Source: an uncultured Intestinimonas sp. (GTDB lineage Bacteria; Bacillota; Clostridia; Oscillospirales; Oscillospiraceae). From it: a DNA stretch of 54,777 nt. The position numbers and the translations under genes are program-made. The notes under the pieces were generated by a model, which saw nothing but the letters and a program-made list of their open reading frames with translations, had not been told where the DNA came from and did not search any database. Positions 42,036-50,166 of the stretch are shown piece by piece (positions within the stretch are counted from its first letter, which is position 1; the number at the start of each line of letters is the position of its first letter). The stretch lies in the NCBI RefSeq assembly GCF_944387245.1, contig NZ_CALXEE010000005.1, positions 1-54,777 of the forward strand, given 5' to 3'.

Positions 42036-42905
42036 ATGGATTTCAAAAATGCCAACGAGCTGCTGGCCCTGTGCCGACAGGAGGGCTGTCCCATCTCCGA
42101 GATCATGCGCCGCCGGGAGTGCATCCTGGGGGAGACTACCCCCGACACCGTCAAACGCCGTATGGCCAAGGCCCTGTCCATCATGCGCTCTTCGGCCACC
42201 ATCCCCCTGGAGAACCCCGGCCGCTCCATGGGCGGTCTCATCGGCGGGGAGGCCAAGCATCTGGCCGCCCACGCCGGAAAGAAGAAGGACATCTGCGGCC
42301 CGGTGCTCCAAAAGGCCATTACCTATGCCATGGCAGTGCTGGAGGTCAACGCCTCCATGGGGCTCATCGTGGCCGCCCCCACCGCCGGCTCCTCCGGCGT
42401 GGTACCCGGACTGCTGCTGGCTCTCCAGGAGCACTACCACATCTCCGACGACCGGCTGCTGGACGGCCTCTTCAACGCCGGCGCCATAGGCTATCTGGCC
42501 ATGCGCAACGCCACCGTGGCCGGCGCCGTGGGCGGCTGTCAGGCCGAGGTGGGCGTCGCCGCCGCCATGGCCGCCTCCGCCGCCGTGGAGCTCATGGGCG
42601 GCACCCCCGAGGAGTGTCTGGGCGCCGCCTCCACCGTGCTCATGAATATGCTGGGCCTGGTGTGCGACCCGGTGGGCGGCCTGGTGGAGTACCCCTGCCA
42701 GAACCGCAACGCCGCCGGCGTGGCTAACGCCCTGGTGGCCGCCGAGATCGCCCTGAGCGGCATCCGTCAGCTCATCCCCTTTGATGAGATGCTGGCCGTC
42801 ATGTACCAGGTGGGCCGCCACATCCCCGCCGAGCTGCGTGAGACCGCCCTGGGCGGCTGCGCCGTCACCCCCAGCGCCTGCCAGCGTTGCGGCCACTGCG
42901 GCTGA
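42036..42905 (+). CDS. sdaAA: L-serine dehydratase, alpha subunit
   Basis: 289 residues. The SDH_alpha domain is complete: NPGRSMGGLIGGEAKHLAAH, ASMGLIVAAPTAGSSGVVPG, GGCQAEVGVAAAMAASAA and VCDPVGGLVEYPCQNRNAAGVANAL. The Cys in VCDPVGG and YPCQNRNA are conserved cluster ligands, and the C-terminus CQRCGHC adds further Cys. The oxygen-sensitive 4Fe-4S enzyme suits an anaerobe. Confidence 0.96.
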   Translation: MDFKNANELLALCRQEGCPISEIMRRRECILGETTPDTVKRRMAKALSIMRSSATIPLENPGRSMGGLIGGEAKHLAAHAGKKKDICGPVLQKAITYAMAVLEVNASMGLIVAAPTAGSSGVVPGLLLALQEHYHISDDRLLDGLFNAGAIGYLAMRNATVAGAVGGCQAEVGVAAAMAASAAVELMGGTPEECLGAASTVLMNMLGLVCDPVGGLVEYPCQNRNAAGVANALVAAEIALSGIRQLIPFDEMLAVMYQVGRHIPAELRETALGGCAVTPSACQRCGHCG

Positions 42906-42926
42906 GCCCCCGCCTACACCGCAAAA

Positions 42927-42969
42927 GAAAACTGCCCCGGACCGCCGTTGCGGTCCGGGGCAGTTTTTC
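42927..42969. terminator. Bidirectional terminator after the serine operon
   Basis: AAACTGCCCCGGACCGC stem with full complement and flanking A and T runs; shared by the plus-strand serine operon and the minus-strand gene ending at 42976. Confidence 0.9.
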
Positions 42970-42975
42970 TTCTGT

Positions 42976-43989
42976 TCAGCCCTGGGAGAGCTTCAGGCCG
43001 TGGAGGACGATGAGGTCGTCCAGAGCCATGAAGGTGACTCCATCTGCGGCTTCGGCAGAGGCTACCAGGCCCACGGTGACGTCGCCCTTGGCAGCCTGAT
43101 CTGCGCCGATGGCAAAGTGGTAGCGCTCCGCACCGTCTCTGGTGACGGAGACCTGGTTGGTGTAGGGCTCCCAGGCAACCTCACAGCCCAGGGCCTCGGC
43201 CACGGCCCGCACCGGTACCATCAGGCGGCCGTTCTCCACCTTGGCGGAGGAGGCGCCCTCCAGAGTCAGGGCCTCGCCGTTGATGGTGACCTCCAGGCCG
43301 TCAGCGGACACCCAGCCGGCGTAACCGGCGGGAAATACCATGACCTTGCTGGGAGATGCCTGGGCGGGCAGGCTCATGGTGGCTGCATTGTACCAGGAGA
43401 CGAGCCGGGTACCGGGTACGATGTCAGCGGCGCTCACAGTCGCCTTCTCCCAGCCGGGGGCGGCCAGATACCCGGTGTCGCCGGTGAGGTGGAGGACCAC
43501 ATCGTTGTTCATATAGACGTCCACACCGCTCTCGGTCGCGGTGACGGTCTCCACCTCCGCATAGGTGGGCACACCGAAACCGGCGGGGACGCCGCACAGA
43601 ATAACCCGGGCGGTGCTGATGGGGGGCAGGCTCTTGGTCATGTCCGGCCCCACCCAGGCATAGACGGTCTCCCCCGCCTTGATGTCGGCAAAGGTTTTTG
43701 TCTCACCGGTGACGGCATCCAGGATGACGGTATCCTCAGCCACATTGACCACGATTTTCTGATAGGGGTCGCTCTCATTGCTGTTTTCCAGGGTGAGGCT
43801 CATATCGCCCAGCTCCACAGCGCTGCCCCACACCCGGGCGGGAAAGTTCTCCCCCCGCTGGACCAGCTCATAGGCCGTCGTCTCAGCGGCTGCGTCAGTG
43901 CTGACAGGCTCCACCGCTAGGACGGGCACGCTCAGGGACAGCGTCAACATCGCCGCCAGAGCGGCGGTCAAGATCTTTTTCTGCTTCAT
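42976..43989 (-). CDS. Secreted stalk-domain (copper amine oxidase N-like) protein
   Basis: 337 residues. Signal peptide MKQKKILTAALAAMLTLSLS VPVLA, an unknown beta-rich middle, and a C-terminal copper-amine-oxidase N1/stalk-like domain (VTINGEALTLEGASSAKVENGRLMVPVRAVAEALGCEVAWEP). Such domains act as extracellular adhesion or scaffold modules in Clostridia. It lies upstream-adjacent to the S41/SLH protease on the same strand (90 bp gap), suggesting a shared cell-surface role. Confidence 0.85.
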   Translation of the reverse strand: MKQKKILTAALAAMLTLSLSVPVLAVEPVSTDAAAETTAYELVQRGENFPARVWGSAVELGDMSLTLENSNESDPYQKIVVNVAEDTVILDAVTGETKTFADIKAGETVYAWVGPDMTKSLPPISTARVILCGVPAGFGVPTYAEVETVTATESGVDVYMNNDVVLHLTGDTGYLAAPGWEKATVSAADIVPGTRLVSWYNAATMSLPAQASPSKVMVFPAGYAGWVSADGLEVTINGEALTLEGASSAKVENGRLMVPVRAVAEALGCEVAWEPYTNQVSVTRDGAERYHFAIGADQAAKGDVTVGLVASAEAADGVTFMALDDLIVLHGLKLSQG

Positions 43990-44078
43990 AGCGGAAGATC
44001 CTCCTTATTCAGTGGTTCTGCCTTCTTGGACGGCGAATGTGGAAAATGGTTCCCGCTCTTCCCGCCCGCCTCGGGCAT

Positions 44079-45968
44079 TTATTCCTCCGTCACCGGGGTG
44101 AGAATGCCGATGTACTCCAGCATCCTGTAGAGCATGGCGGCGGCCTCCTCGCGGGTGGTGGGGACGGTCGGGTCCAGCTTCTCCAGAGGCACCGCCAGGA
44201 AGCCCAGGTCCTCCGCTGTCACCACATAGGGCCGGGCCCAGGCGTCATAGGCCTGCACCGCCTCGGTCGCCAGATCTTCCCCGGTCACCTGCTCCAGCCG
44301 GCGTTCGACGGAGAGGTCAGCGCGCTCCCCCATCCGGGCCAGGATGGTCAAAAACTGCTGGTGGTCCACCGGGTCGTCGGCCCGGAACTCGCCGTTCTCG
44401 TCGCCCTGGATGAGGCCCAGGTTATAGGCGATATCCACAGAGGTGGCATACCAGTCCTCCCGGTCCACATCGGTGAAGGGGGCGCTGCCCTGGCTCTGCC
44501 AGCACCAGTAGCCCATGGCCTGGACCATCATGGACACCAGCTCGCCCCGGGTGAGCGGGGCCTGAGGGCCAAAGTCGCCGTTCTCGTTGCCCAGGAGAAC
44601 GCCCAGGGAGGCCAGGGTGTTGATCTCATCGCCGTAGGGAGAATCGGCCACATCGCCGAACCAGCGGGAGACGTAATCCACCCCCCAGGCTTCAGAGACC
44701 TCCGCCGGGGTTACCGCCTTGCCGTCCAGCGTCATGGGGGTGTTGGGGGCGATGGCGGCCAGGAGCTCTGCAAAGGCGGGGGCATAATCCTCACTCACCG
44801 CCTCCTCCCGGTGGATGTACCAGGTCTGGCCGGCCAGCTGGAGGACCAGCACATCCCCGGAGGCCTGCTCCTCGGCGGTGCCGCACAGGAGGCGGGCCAC
44901 CTCATCGGCCAGGTTGGCGTCCACCACCAGGTGGGGCAGCACGCCGGAGCGGTCGGGTGTCACATAGTTGGGAGAGTAGTACCGCTCTGTGGTGATCTTG
45001 AAGGCGGAGCCGTCGGCCTGCTCAAAGACGTTTTGGGCGACGCCCTTGCCGAAGGTCCGGGTACCGATGATAAGCCCGTAGCCGTAATCCCGCATGGCGG
45101 CGGTGAAGAGCTCGGCGGCGCTGGCGGAATTGGCGTCCACCAGGACCACCAGAGGCTCCTGGATGAGGCCGGATTCCCCCGCCAGCAGGGCGTTGGGGCG
45201 CCAGACAGACAGATTGCCCCGGCGGTCCAGCGCATAGCCCACCTCCCGGCTGCCCAGCACATAGCCCACCGCCTGGACCACCCCGTTGACCGCGCCGCCG
45301 GGGTTGCCCCGCAGGTCCACCACCCAGCGGTCGGCCTCCTCATCCTCCTCCAGGATGTAGCTCTGGAAGTGCTCCCCGGTGGTGCTGCCGAAGCTGCTGC
45401 AGGTCAGCCAGCCGATGTGGTCGTCCACCACCTCTCCGGTGACGTTGGGAAAGACCACCGCCGCCCGGGCCATGGTGAAGGTGAGCTCCTGCCCGTCCCG
45501 GACCACGGTGACGGTGACCTCCGTCCCCGCCTCGCCGGTCACCAGGGCGGTGAGGGCCTCGGGGGAGCCGGCGGCCTGGAGGGTGGTGCCGTCCACGGCC
45601 ACGATGCGGTCGCCGGGCAGGATGCCGGCCTTCTGGCTGGGGGAGTCGGGGGCCGTGCCGGTCACCAGCAGGCCGTCCTCCCGCGTCTGTACAGACACGC
45701 CGATGCCCACCACATTGGTGCCCTCCAAGCTGTTCTGGAAGGCGGTGTACTCCTCCGCTGTCATATAGTAGGTGTAGGGGTCCCCCAGGGCGGTGGTGAT
45801 CTCCTCGATGGTGGGCAGGGACAGGATCTCCTCGGGGATCTCATCGATGTAATTTCCCCGGAGCAGGTCCCGGGCTTCCTCCACGGTGATGGCGCCGGCC
45901 ATGGGGCTCAACACCAGGGTCAGCGTCAGCCCCAGGGCCGCCGCGCGTACAGGCAGTTTTGTTTTCAT
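44079..45968 (-). CDS. S41 C-terminal processing protease with SLH domains
   Basis: 629 residues. Signal peptide, PDZ domain (VVGIGVSVQTREDGLLVTGTAPDSPSQKAGILPGDRIVAVDG), S41 catalytic domain with Ser in DANSASAAELFTAAM and the general-base Lys in GTRTFGKGVAQ, then three SLH-type repeats (WFGDVADSPYGDEINTLASLGVL; FTDVDREDWYATSVDIAYNLGLI; a weaker third). SLH repeats anchor proteins to secondary wall polymers, so this protease is cell-wall bound outside the membrane. A role in cleaving surface proteins is likely. Confidence 0.92.
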   Translation of the reverse strand: MKTKLPVRAAALGLTLTLVLSPMAGAITVEEARDLLRGNYIDEIPEEILSLPTIEEITTALGDPYTYYMTAEEYTAFQNSLEGTNVVGIGVSVQTREDGLLVTGTAPDSPSQKAGILPGDRIVAVDGTTLQAAGSPEALTALVTGEAGTEVTVTVVRDGQELTFTMARAAVVFPNVTGEVVDDHIGWLTCSSFGSTTGEHFQSYILEEDEEADRWVVDLRGNPGGAVNGVVQAVGYVLGSREVGYALDRRGNLSVWRPNALLAGESGLIQEPLVVLVDANSASAAELFTAAMRDYGYGLIIGTRTFGKGVAQNVFEQADGSAFKITTERYYSPNYVTPDRSGVLPHLVVDANLADEVARLLCGTAEEQASGDVLVLQLAGQTWYIHREEAVSEDYAPAFAELLAAIAPNTPMTLDGKAVTPAEVSEAWGVDYVSRWFGDVADSPYGDEINTLASLGVLLGNENGDFGPQAPLTRGELVSMMVQAMGYWCWQSQGSAPFTDVDREDWYATSVDIAYNLGLIQGDENGEFRADDPVDHQQFLTILARMGERADLSVERRLEQVTGEDLATEAVQAYDAWARPYVVTAEDLGFLAVPLEKLDPTVPTTREEAAAMLYRMLEYIGILTPVTEE

Positions 45969-46135
45969 GGGTCAAGCTCTCCTTTGCCGAATCAGGTCAT
46001 TCCATTGCAACGCTTGCCAAACAAAGCCAAACGCCTTGAAAGCCAAGGCTTCGGGCTTTGTTCAGGCGCAAGGGTTTCGGGTAGACATTATTGTAGCACC
46101 CCGGCTTTGGGCTGTCCACCTCCTGTTGGTTACAA

Positions 46136-46172
46136 AACGGAGGCTGGACACCTCAGCTGTCCAGCCGCTCCT
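46136..46172 (-). terminator. Terminator overlapping the end of the PPK2 gene
   Basis: GGCTGGACA ... TGTCCAGCC, a perfect 9-bp stem spanning the stop codon at 46153; the minus strand continues CTCCGTTTTG. Confidence 0.7.
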
Positions 46173-47625
46173 CCAGGGCCTTTCGCACCGTCCGCAGCAC
46201 CTTGAGACGGGCGTATTTTTTGTCGTTGCCCTCCACGATGACCCAGGGGGCGTATTCGGTGGAGGTTTTTTGAAGCATCTCATCCACCGCCTTTTCATAG
46301 GCCGGCCACTTCTCCCGGTTGCGCCAGTCCTCATCGGTGATCTTGTAGCGCTTTTCCGGGGTGTTCTCCCGGTCATGGAAGCGGCGCAGCTGCTCGTCCG
46401 GGTCGATGTGGAGCCAGAACTTCAGCACCACCGCCCCCCAGCGGGTGAGGCTGCGCTCGAACTCGTTGATCTCGTCATAGGCCATCGACCAGCGCGCCTC
46501 CGGAGTGAGATTTTCCAGCCGCTCCACCATGACCCGGCCGTACCAGGTCCGGTCAAAGAGGACGATGTGGCCGTCCTTGGGCAGCTGCCGCCAGAACCGC
46601 CACAGGTAGTGCCGGTCCAGCTCGTCCTTTGTGGGGGCGGCGATGGGCACCACATCAAAGCCCCGGGGGTCCAGGGCCCAGGAGAGGCGGCGGATGGCGC
46701 CCCCCTTGCCGGCGGCGTCCCAGCCCTCGAAGCCGATGACCACCGGCACCTTCTCCCGGTAGAGCCGGCTGTGGAGCTTAGACAGGCGCTTTTTCTCCTT
46801 CTTGAGGGCGGCGTCGTAGTCGGCATCGGAGAGCCGGGGGCTCAGGTCCACCTGGCTGAGCCGCGGCATCTCCAGCAGGGGCCAGGGGGCCCGCTCCACC
46901 GGGGCCGGTTTGGGGACGCCGTGGTCCAGGGCGTCGTCCAGGGCCGCCTTCACCGTCCGCAGCACCTCCAGGGGACCGCTCCCCTTCTCCTCGTTCCACA
47001 CCACGTGCCAGGGAGCGTAGGGGGTGCTGGTGGCCTGGAGGAGGAGGTCCAGCTTCTCTTTACGGCGCACGTAGTCCCGGTTCTGCCGCCAGTCCCGGTC
47101 GGTGACCCGCCAGGCGGTGTCGTCATCCCCCGCCAGCTTCTCCAGCCGCCGGCGCTGCTCGGCCTGGCCGATGTGGAGGAAAAATTTCAGGATCAGATAG
47201 CCGTCGTCGCACAGCTGCCGCTCGAAGATGTTGATCTCCTCCACCAGCTGAGCCGTCTCCTTCGGCTCCTCCTCCATCCGCTCCAGCGCCCGGCCGAACC
47301 AGCTCCGCTCCAGCACCGCGATCTGTCCCTTGGCGGGCAGCCCCTTCCAGAAGGGCCACAGCAGGGGGCGGCGCTTCTCCTCGTCGGTGGCGGGACCAAA
47401 GGTGAGCACCTGGTAGTTCCGGGGGTCCAGCCGGGCAATGGTCCGGGCGATGACCGCCCCCTTCCCGGCGGCACTCCAGCCCTCAAAGACCAGCATCACC
47501 GGAATCCCCGCCTCCTTCAGCGGCTGCTGGAGAGCCTCCAGGGCCCGCTCCAGCTCCTTGCGCTCCGCCTTCCACGCCTTTTGCTCGGCCTTGGTATGTG
47601 TCCGGCGTTCCTCGTTTTCCAGCAT
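46153..47625 (-). CDS. Two-domain polyphosphate kinase 2 (polyphosphate:AMP phosphotransferase)
   Basis: 490 residues with a duplicated PPK2 module. Walker A GWSAAGKG (49-56) and GWDAAGKG (about 300), Walker B-like ERSWFGR and DRTWYGR. The two-domain form is class II Pap, which phosphorylates AMP to ADP with polyphosphate. The second domain keeps DRTWYGRV; the first has ERSWFGR, a Glu for Asp change that often marks the structural half. It is divergent from the YitT gene. Confidence 0.9.
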   Translation of the reverse strand: MLENEERRTHTKAEQKAWKAERKELERALEALQQPLKEAGIPVMLVFEGWSAAGKGAVIARTIARLDPRNYQVLTFGPATDEEKRRPLLWPFWKGLPAKGQIAVLERSWFGRALERMEEEPKETAQLVEEINIFERQLCDDGYLILKFFLHIGQAEQRRRLEKLAGDDDTAWRVTDRDWRQNRDYVRRKEKLDLLLQATSTPYAPWHVVWNEEKGSGPLEVLRTVKAALDDALDHGVPKPAPVERAPWPLLEMPRLSQVDLSPRLSDADYDAALKKEKKRLSKLHSRLYREKVPVVIGFEGWDAAGKGGAIRRLSWALDPRGFDVVPIAAPTKDELDRHYLWRFWRQLPKDGHIVLFDRTWYGRVMVERLENLTPEARWSMAYDEINEFERSLTRWGAVVLKFWLHIDPDEQLRRFHDRENTPEKRYKITDEDWRNREKWPAYEKAVDEMLQKTSTEYAPWVIVEGNDKKYARLKVLRTVRKALEERLDS

Positions 47626-47657
47626 GGCTCTCCCATCCTTTCGCCCATCCGGGCCCC

Positions 47658-47686
47658 TTGCCTGTACGGCACTTTTTTGATATAAT
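47658..47686 (+). promoter_or_regulatory. Promoter of the yitT gene
   Basis: TTGCCT (47658-47663), 17-bp spacer, TATAAT (47681-47686). A second TATAAT follows at 47691-47696 in the same phase of a short repeat. Confidence 0.65.
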
Positions 47687-47720
47687 CTTATATAATTTAT
47701 CTTAAGTTAGGAGTTTTATC

Positions 47721-48371
47721 ATGTCTTCCCCCAGGGAAAAAGCAAAGTCCCTCCTGTACACCTACGGCATCATCCTGCTGGGCTCCGCTATTTTGTCCTT
47801 CGGGCTCTACAACATCCACGAGCGGACCCAGGTCACCGAGGGCGGCGTGCTGGGCATGACCCTCTTCCTCCAGCACTGGCTGGGGCTCTCCCCCGCCATC
47901 ACCAGCCCCGTTATGGACATCGCCTGCTACCTGCTGGCCTGGCGCTTCCTGGGCAATTCCTTCGCCCGCTACGCCATCACCGCCAGTCTGGCCTTTGCCG
48001 TGTTCCACGGCCTTTGGGAGCAGTTCCCGCCCATTCTCCCCGATCTGAGCGCCTGGCCGGTGGCCGCCGCCATCCTGGGCGCGGCCTTTGTGGGCATCGG
48101 CGTGGGACTGGTGGTCCGCATCGGCGGCGCCTGCGGCGGCGACGACGCCCTGGCCCTCACCATCTCCCACCTCTCCAAGTGGCCCATTGCCCGGTGCTAT
48201 CTCATCACTGACCTCACCGTGCTGGCCCTCTCTTTGAGCTATATCCCCTTCACCCGCATCCTATACTCCCTCATCACTGTCACTATTTCCTCCTTCCTCA
48301 TCGGATGGGTGCAGAATTTCGGACGCCCGCCGGAGAAAGAGCAGGAGCCGGAGACCCAGGCGGCACAGTGA
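47721..48371 (+). CDS. Short YitT-family membrane protein
   Basis: 216 residues, about five or six membrane helices, with the DUF161-like features FGLYNIHERTQVTEGGVLGMTLFLQHW and GIGVGLVVRIGGACGGDDALALTIS. Typical YitT proteins are about 280 residues because they carry a cytoplasmic DUF2179 domain; that domain is absent here and the C-terminus is a short polar tail. RBS TTAGGAG precedes the ATG. Confidence 0.85.
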   Translation: MSSPREKAKSLLYTYGIILLGSAILSFGLYNIHERTQVTEGGVLGMTLFLQHWLGLSPAITSPVMDIACYLLAWRFLGNSFARYAITASLAFAVFHGLWEQFPPILPDLSAWPVAAAILGAAFVGIGVGLVVRIGGACGGDDALALTISHLSKWPIARCYLITDLTVLALSLSYIPFTRILYSLITVTISSFLIGWVQNFGRPPEKEQEPETQAAQ

Positions 48372-48390
48372 TTTGTATCCTTCTTACGCC

Positions 48391-48424
48391 AACGGGCGCA
48401 CCATACATGGTGCGCCCGTTTTCT
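48391..48424 (+). terminator. Terminator of the yitT-like gene
   Basis: AACGGGCGCACCA stem, loop TACA, full complement then TTTTCT. Confidence 0.85.
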
Positions 48425-48443
48425 ATCTCGGAGGGAGTTCGGC

Positions 48444-50030
48444 TCAGCGGTCCCACTTCTGGATGAGGGCCATGAGCTCCTTCTCAAACTGGGCCAGGTC
48501 CTTGTTGGTGCCGCCCTTGTTGTGGCGGATGGCCTCCATGAGGTCCTGACCGGCGGCCTCCAGCTTCCGGTAGGCGGGGGAGCCGGACGCCGACACCGGC
48601 TTGGGAGGCAGGGGCACACCGGCGGAGAGCATCCGGTCGGCAGCCAGATCGTAGACCTCCTCATACTCGGCGGCGTGGGCTGCCAGACCGGCGTCCCGCA
48701 GCTTCTGGGCAAAGATCTCGGTGACCGACGCCTCGCCGTGGACCACGAAGATGTGCCGGGGCTTGGGGGCGTAGTGCTTGGCCCAGGCCAAGAGATGGTC
48801 CCGGTCGGCGTGGGAGGAGAGACCCTTGAAGTTGACGATGCGGGCGTTGACGGCGATCTCCTCTCCGAAGAGCTTCACCGACTTGGCCCCCTCCAGGAGG
48901 GCCCGGCCCAGGCTGCCTTCGGCCTGGTAGCCCACAAAGACCACCACGCACTCCTTCCGCCACAGATTATGCTTGAGGTGGTGGCGGATGCGTCCGGCGT
49001 CACACATGCCGGAGGCCGAGATGATGACCTTGGAGCTGGTGTCCAGGTTGAGGGCCTTGGACTCCTCGCTGCTCTCGGTGAGGGTAAGGCCGGGGAACTG
49101 GAAGAGGGCGCCCCCCTTCAACGCCTCGATGGCGTCCTCGTCCAGGTAGCCGTGGAGGTTACCGGAGTAGATGCGGGTGGCCTCGTTGGCCAGGGGAGAG
49201 TCCACGCACACCCGGAAGTCGGGGTGAGACTTCACCATGCCCTCCTCCTTCATCTCCCGCATGAAGTACAAAAGCTCCTGGGTGCGGCCCACGGCGAAGG
49301 AGGGGATGATGACGTTGCCGCCCTTCTCAAAGGTCTCGTCGATGATCTGGGCCAGGGCCTCGGTATAGCTCTCCGGCGGCTCGTGGAGCCGGTCGCCGTA
49401 GGTGCTCTCCATGACCACATAGTCGGCCTCGTCGATGGGCTGTGGGTCCCGGATGATGGGCTGGTCCACGTTGCCCAGGTCGCCGGAGAAGACGATCTTC
49501 CGGGTGACCCCCTCCTCGGTGAGCCACAGCTCGGCACAGGCCGAGCCCAGCAGGTGGCCGGCGTCGGTGAACCGGAGCCGCACCCCCTCGCAGAGGTCCA
49601 CCATCTCGCCGTACTCATAGGTCTCCACCAATCCCATGGCGTTTTCCGCGTCGGCAATGGTATAGAGGGGCTCCACCGGCGCCCGGCCGGCCCGCCGGCC
49701 CTTCTGATTCTGCCACTGGGCATCCGACTCCTGGATGTGTGCCGAGTCCCGCAGCATGATGGACATGAGCTGTCCGGTGAGGCGGGTGGTGACGATCCTG
49801 CCGTGGAAGCCCTGCTTCACCAACAGCGGGATGCGGCCGGTGTGGTCGATGTGGGCGTGGGTGACGATGACACAGTCGATGTAGCCGGGGGCGAAGTCCA
49901 ACACCCGGTTGTCCCGCTCGTCCCGCCCCTGCTGGAGTCCGCAGTCGATGAGGATGCGTTTTCCGTTGACCTCCAGGCAGTGGCAGCTCCCGGTGACGGC
50001 CTTGGCCGCGCCGAAAAATGTGAGCTTCAT
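48444..50030 (-). CDS. Beta-CASP metallo-beta-lactamase hydrolase (RNA-processing type)
   Basis: 528 residues. The MBL motif VTHAHIDHTGRIPLL (HxHxDH), a central beta-CASP domain with the motif-A/B region VIISASGMCDAGRIRHHLKHNLW, and the C-terminal RMMBL segment VNFKGLSSHADRDHLLAWA. This matches the KH-less exo/endonuclease-like hydrolases of the Ysh1/CPSF family. RNA is the expected substrate. Monocistronic, with short gaps and no terminator run on its left side. Confidence 0.93.
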   Translation of the reverse strand: MKLTFFGAAKAVTGSCHCLEVNGKRILIDCGLQQGRDERDNRVLDFAPGYIDCVIVTHAHIDHTGRIPLLVKQGFHGRIVTTRLTGQLMSIMLRDSAHIQESDAQWQNQKGRRAGRAPVEPLYTIADAENAMGLVETYEYGEMVDLCEGVRLRFTDAGHLLGSACAELWLTEEGVTRKIVFSGDLGNVDQPIIRDPQPIDEADYVVMESTYGDRLHEPPESYTEALAQIIDETFEKGGNVIIPSFAVGRTQELLYFMREMKEEGMVKSHPDFRVCVDSPLANEATRIYSGNLHGYLDEDAIEALKGGALFQFPGLTLTESSEESKALNLDTSSKVIISASGMCDAGRIRHHLKHNLWRKECVVVFVGYQAEGSLGRALLEGAKSVKLFGEEIAVNARIVNFKGLSSHADRDHLLAWAKHYAPKPRHIFVVHGEASVTEIFAQKLRDAGLAAHAAEYEEVYDLAADRMLSAGVPLPPKPVSASGSPAYRKLEAAGQDLMEAIRHNKGGTNKDLAQFEKELMALIQKWDR

Positions 50031-50124
50031 GGGGCACCTCCTTTGTTTCTTTGGTCACCTTCATTCTACCCCCTGACTGCCCCCCTGTAAAGGCATCCCA
50101 GAAAGTTTACATTTTGGCCAGGAC

Positions 50125-50163
50125 GCACAAGGACCCGCCGACACAGTCGGCGGGTCCTTGTGC
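50125..50163 (-). repeat. Perfect 18-bp hairpin after the serine hydrolase gene
   Basis: GCACAAGGACCCGCCGAC, loop ACA, exact complement. It lies just after the hydrolase stop but has no T run on either side, so termination is uncertain; it may instead protect the mRNA 3' end. Confidence 0.75.
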
Positions 50164-50166
50164 CAT

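Noticed and set aside
44037-46205. 722-codon plus-strand frame opposite the S41/SLH gene
   Set aside because: Same reason: antisense, His/Gly/Val-rich, no family features.
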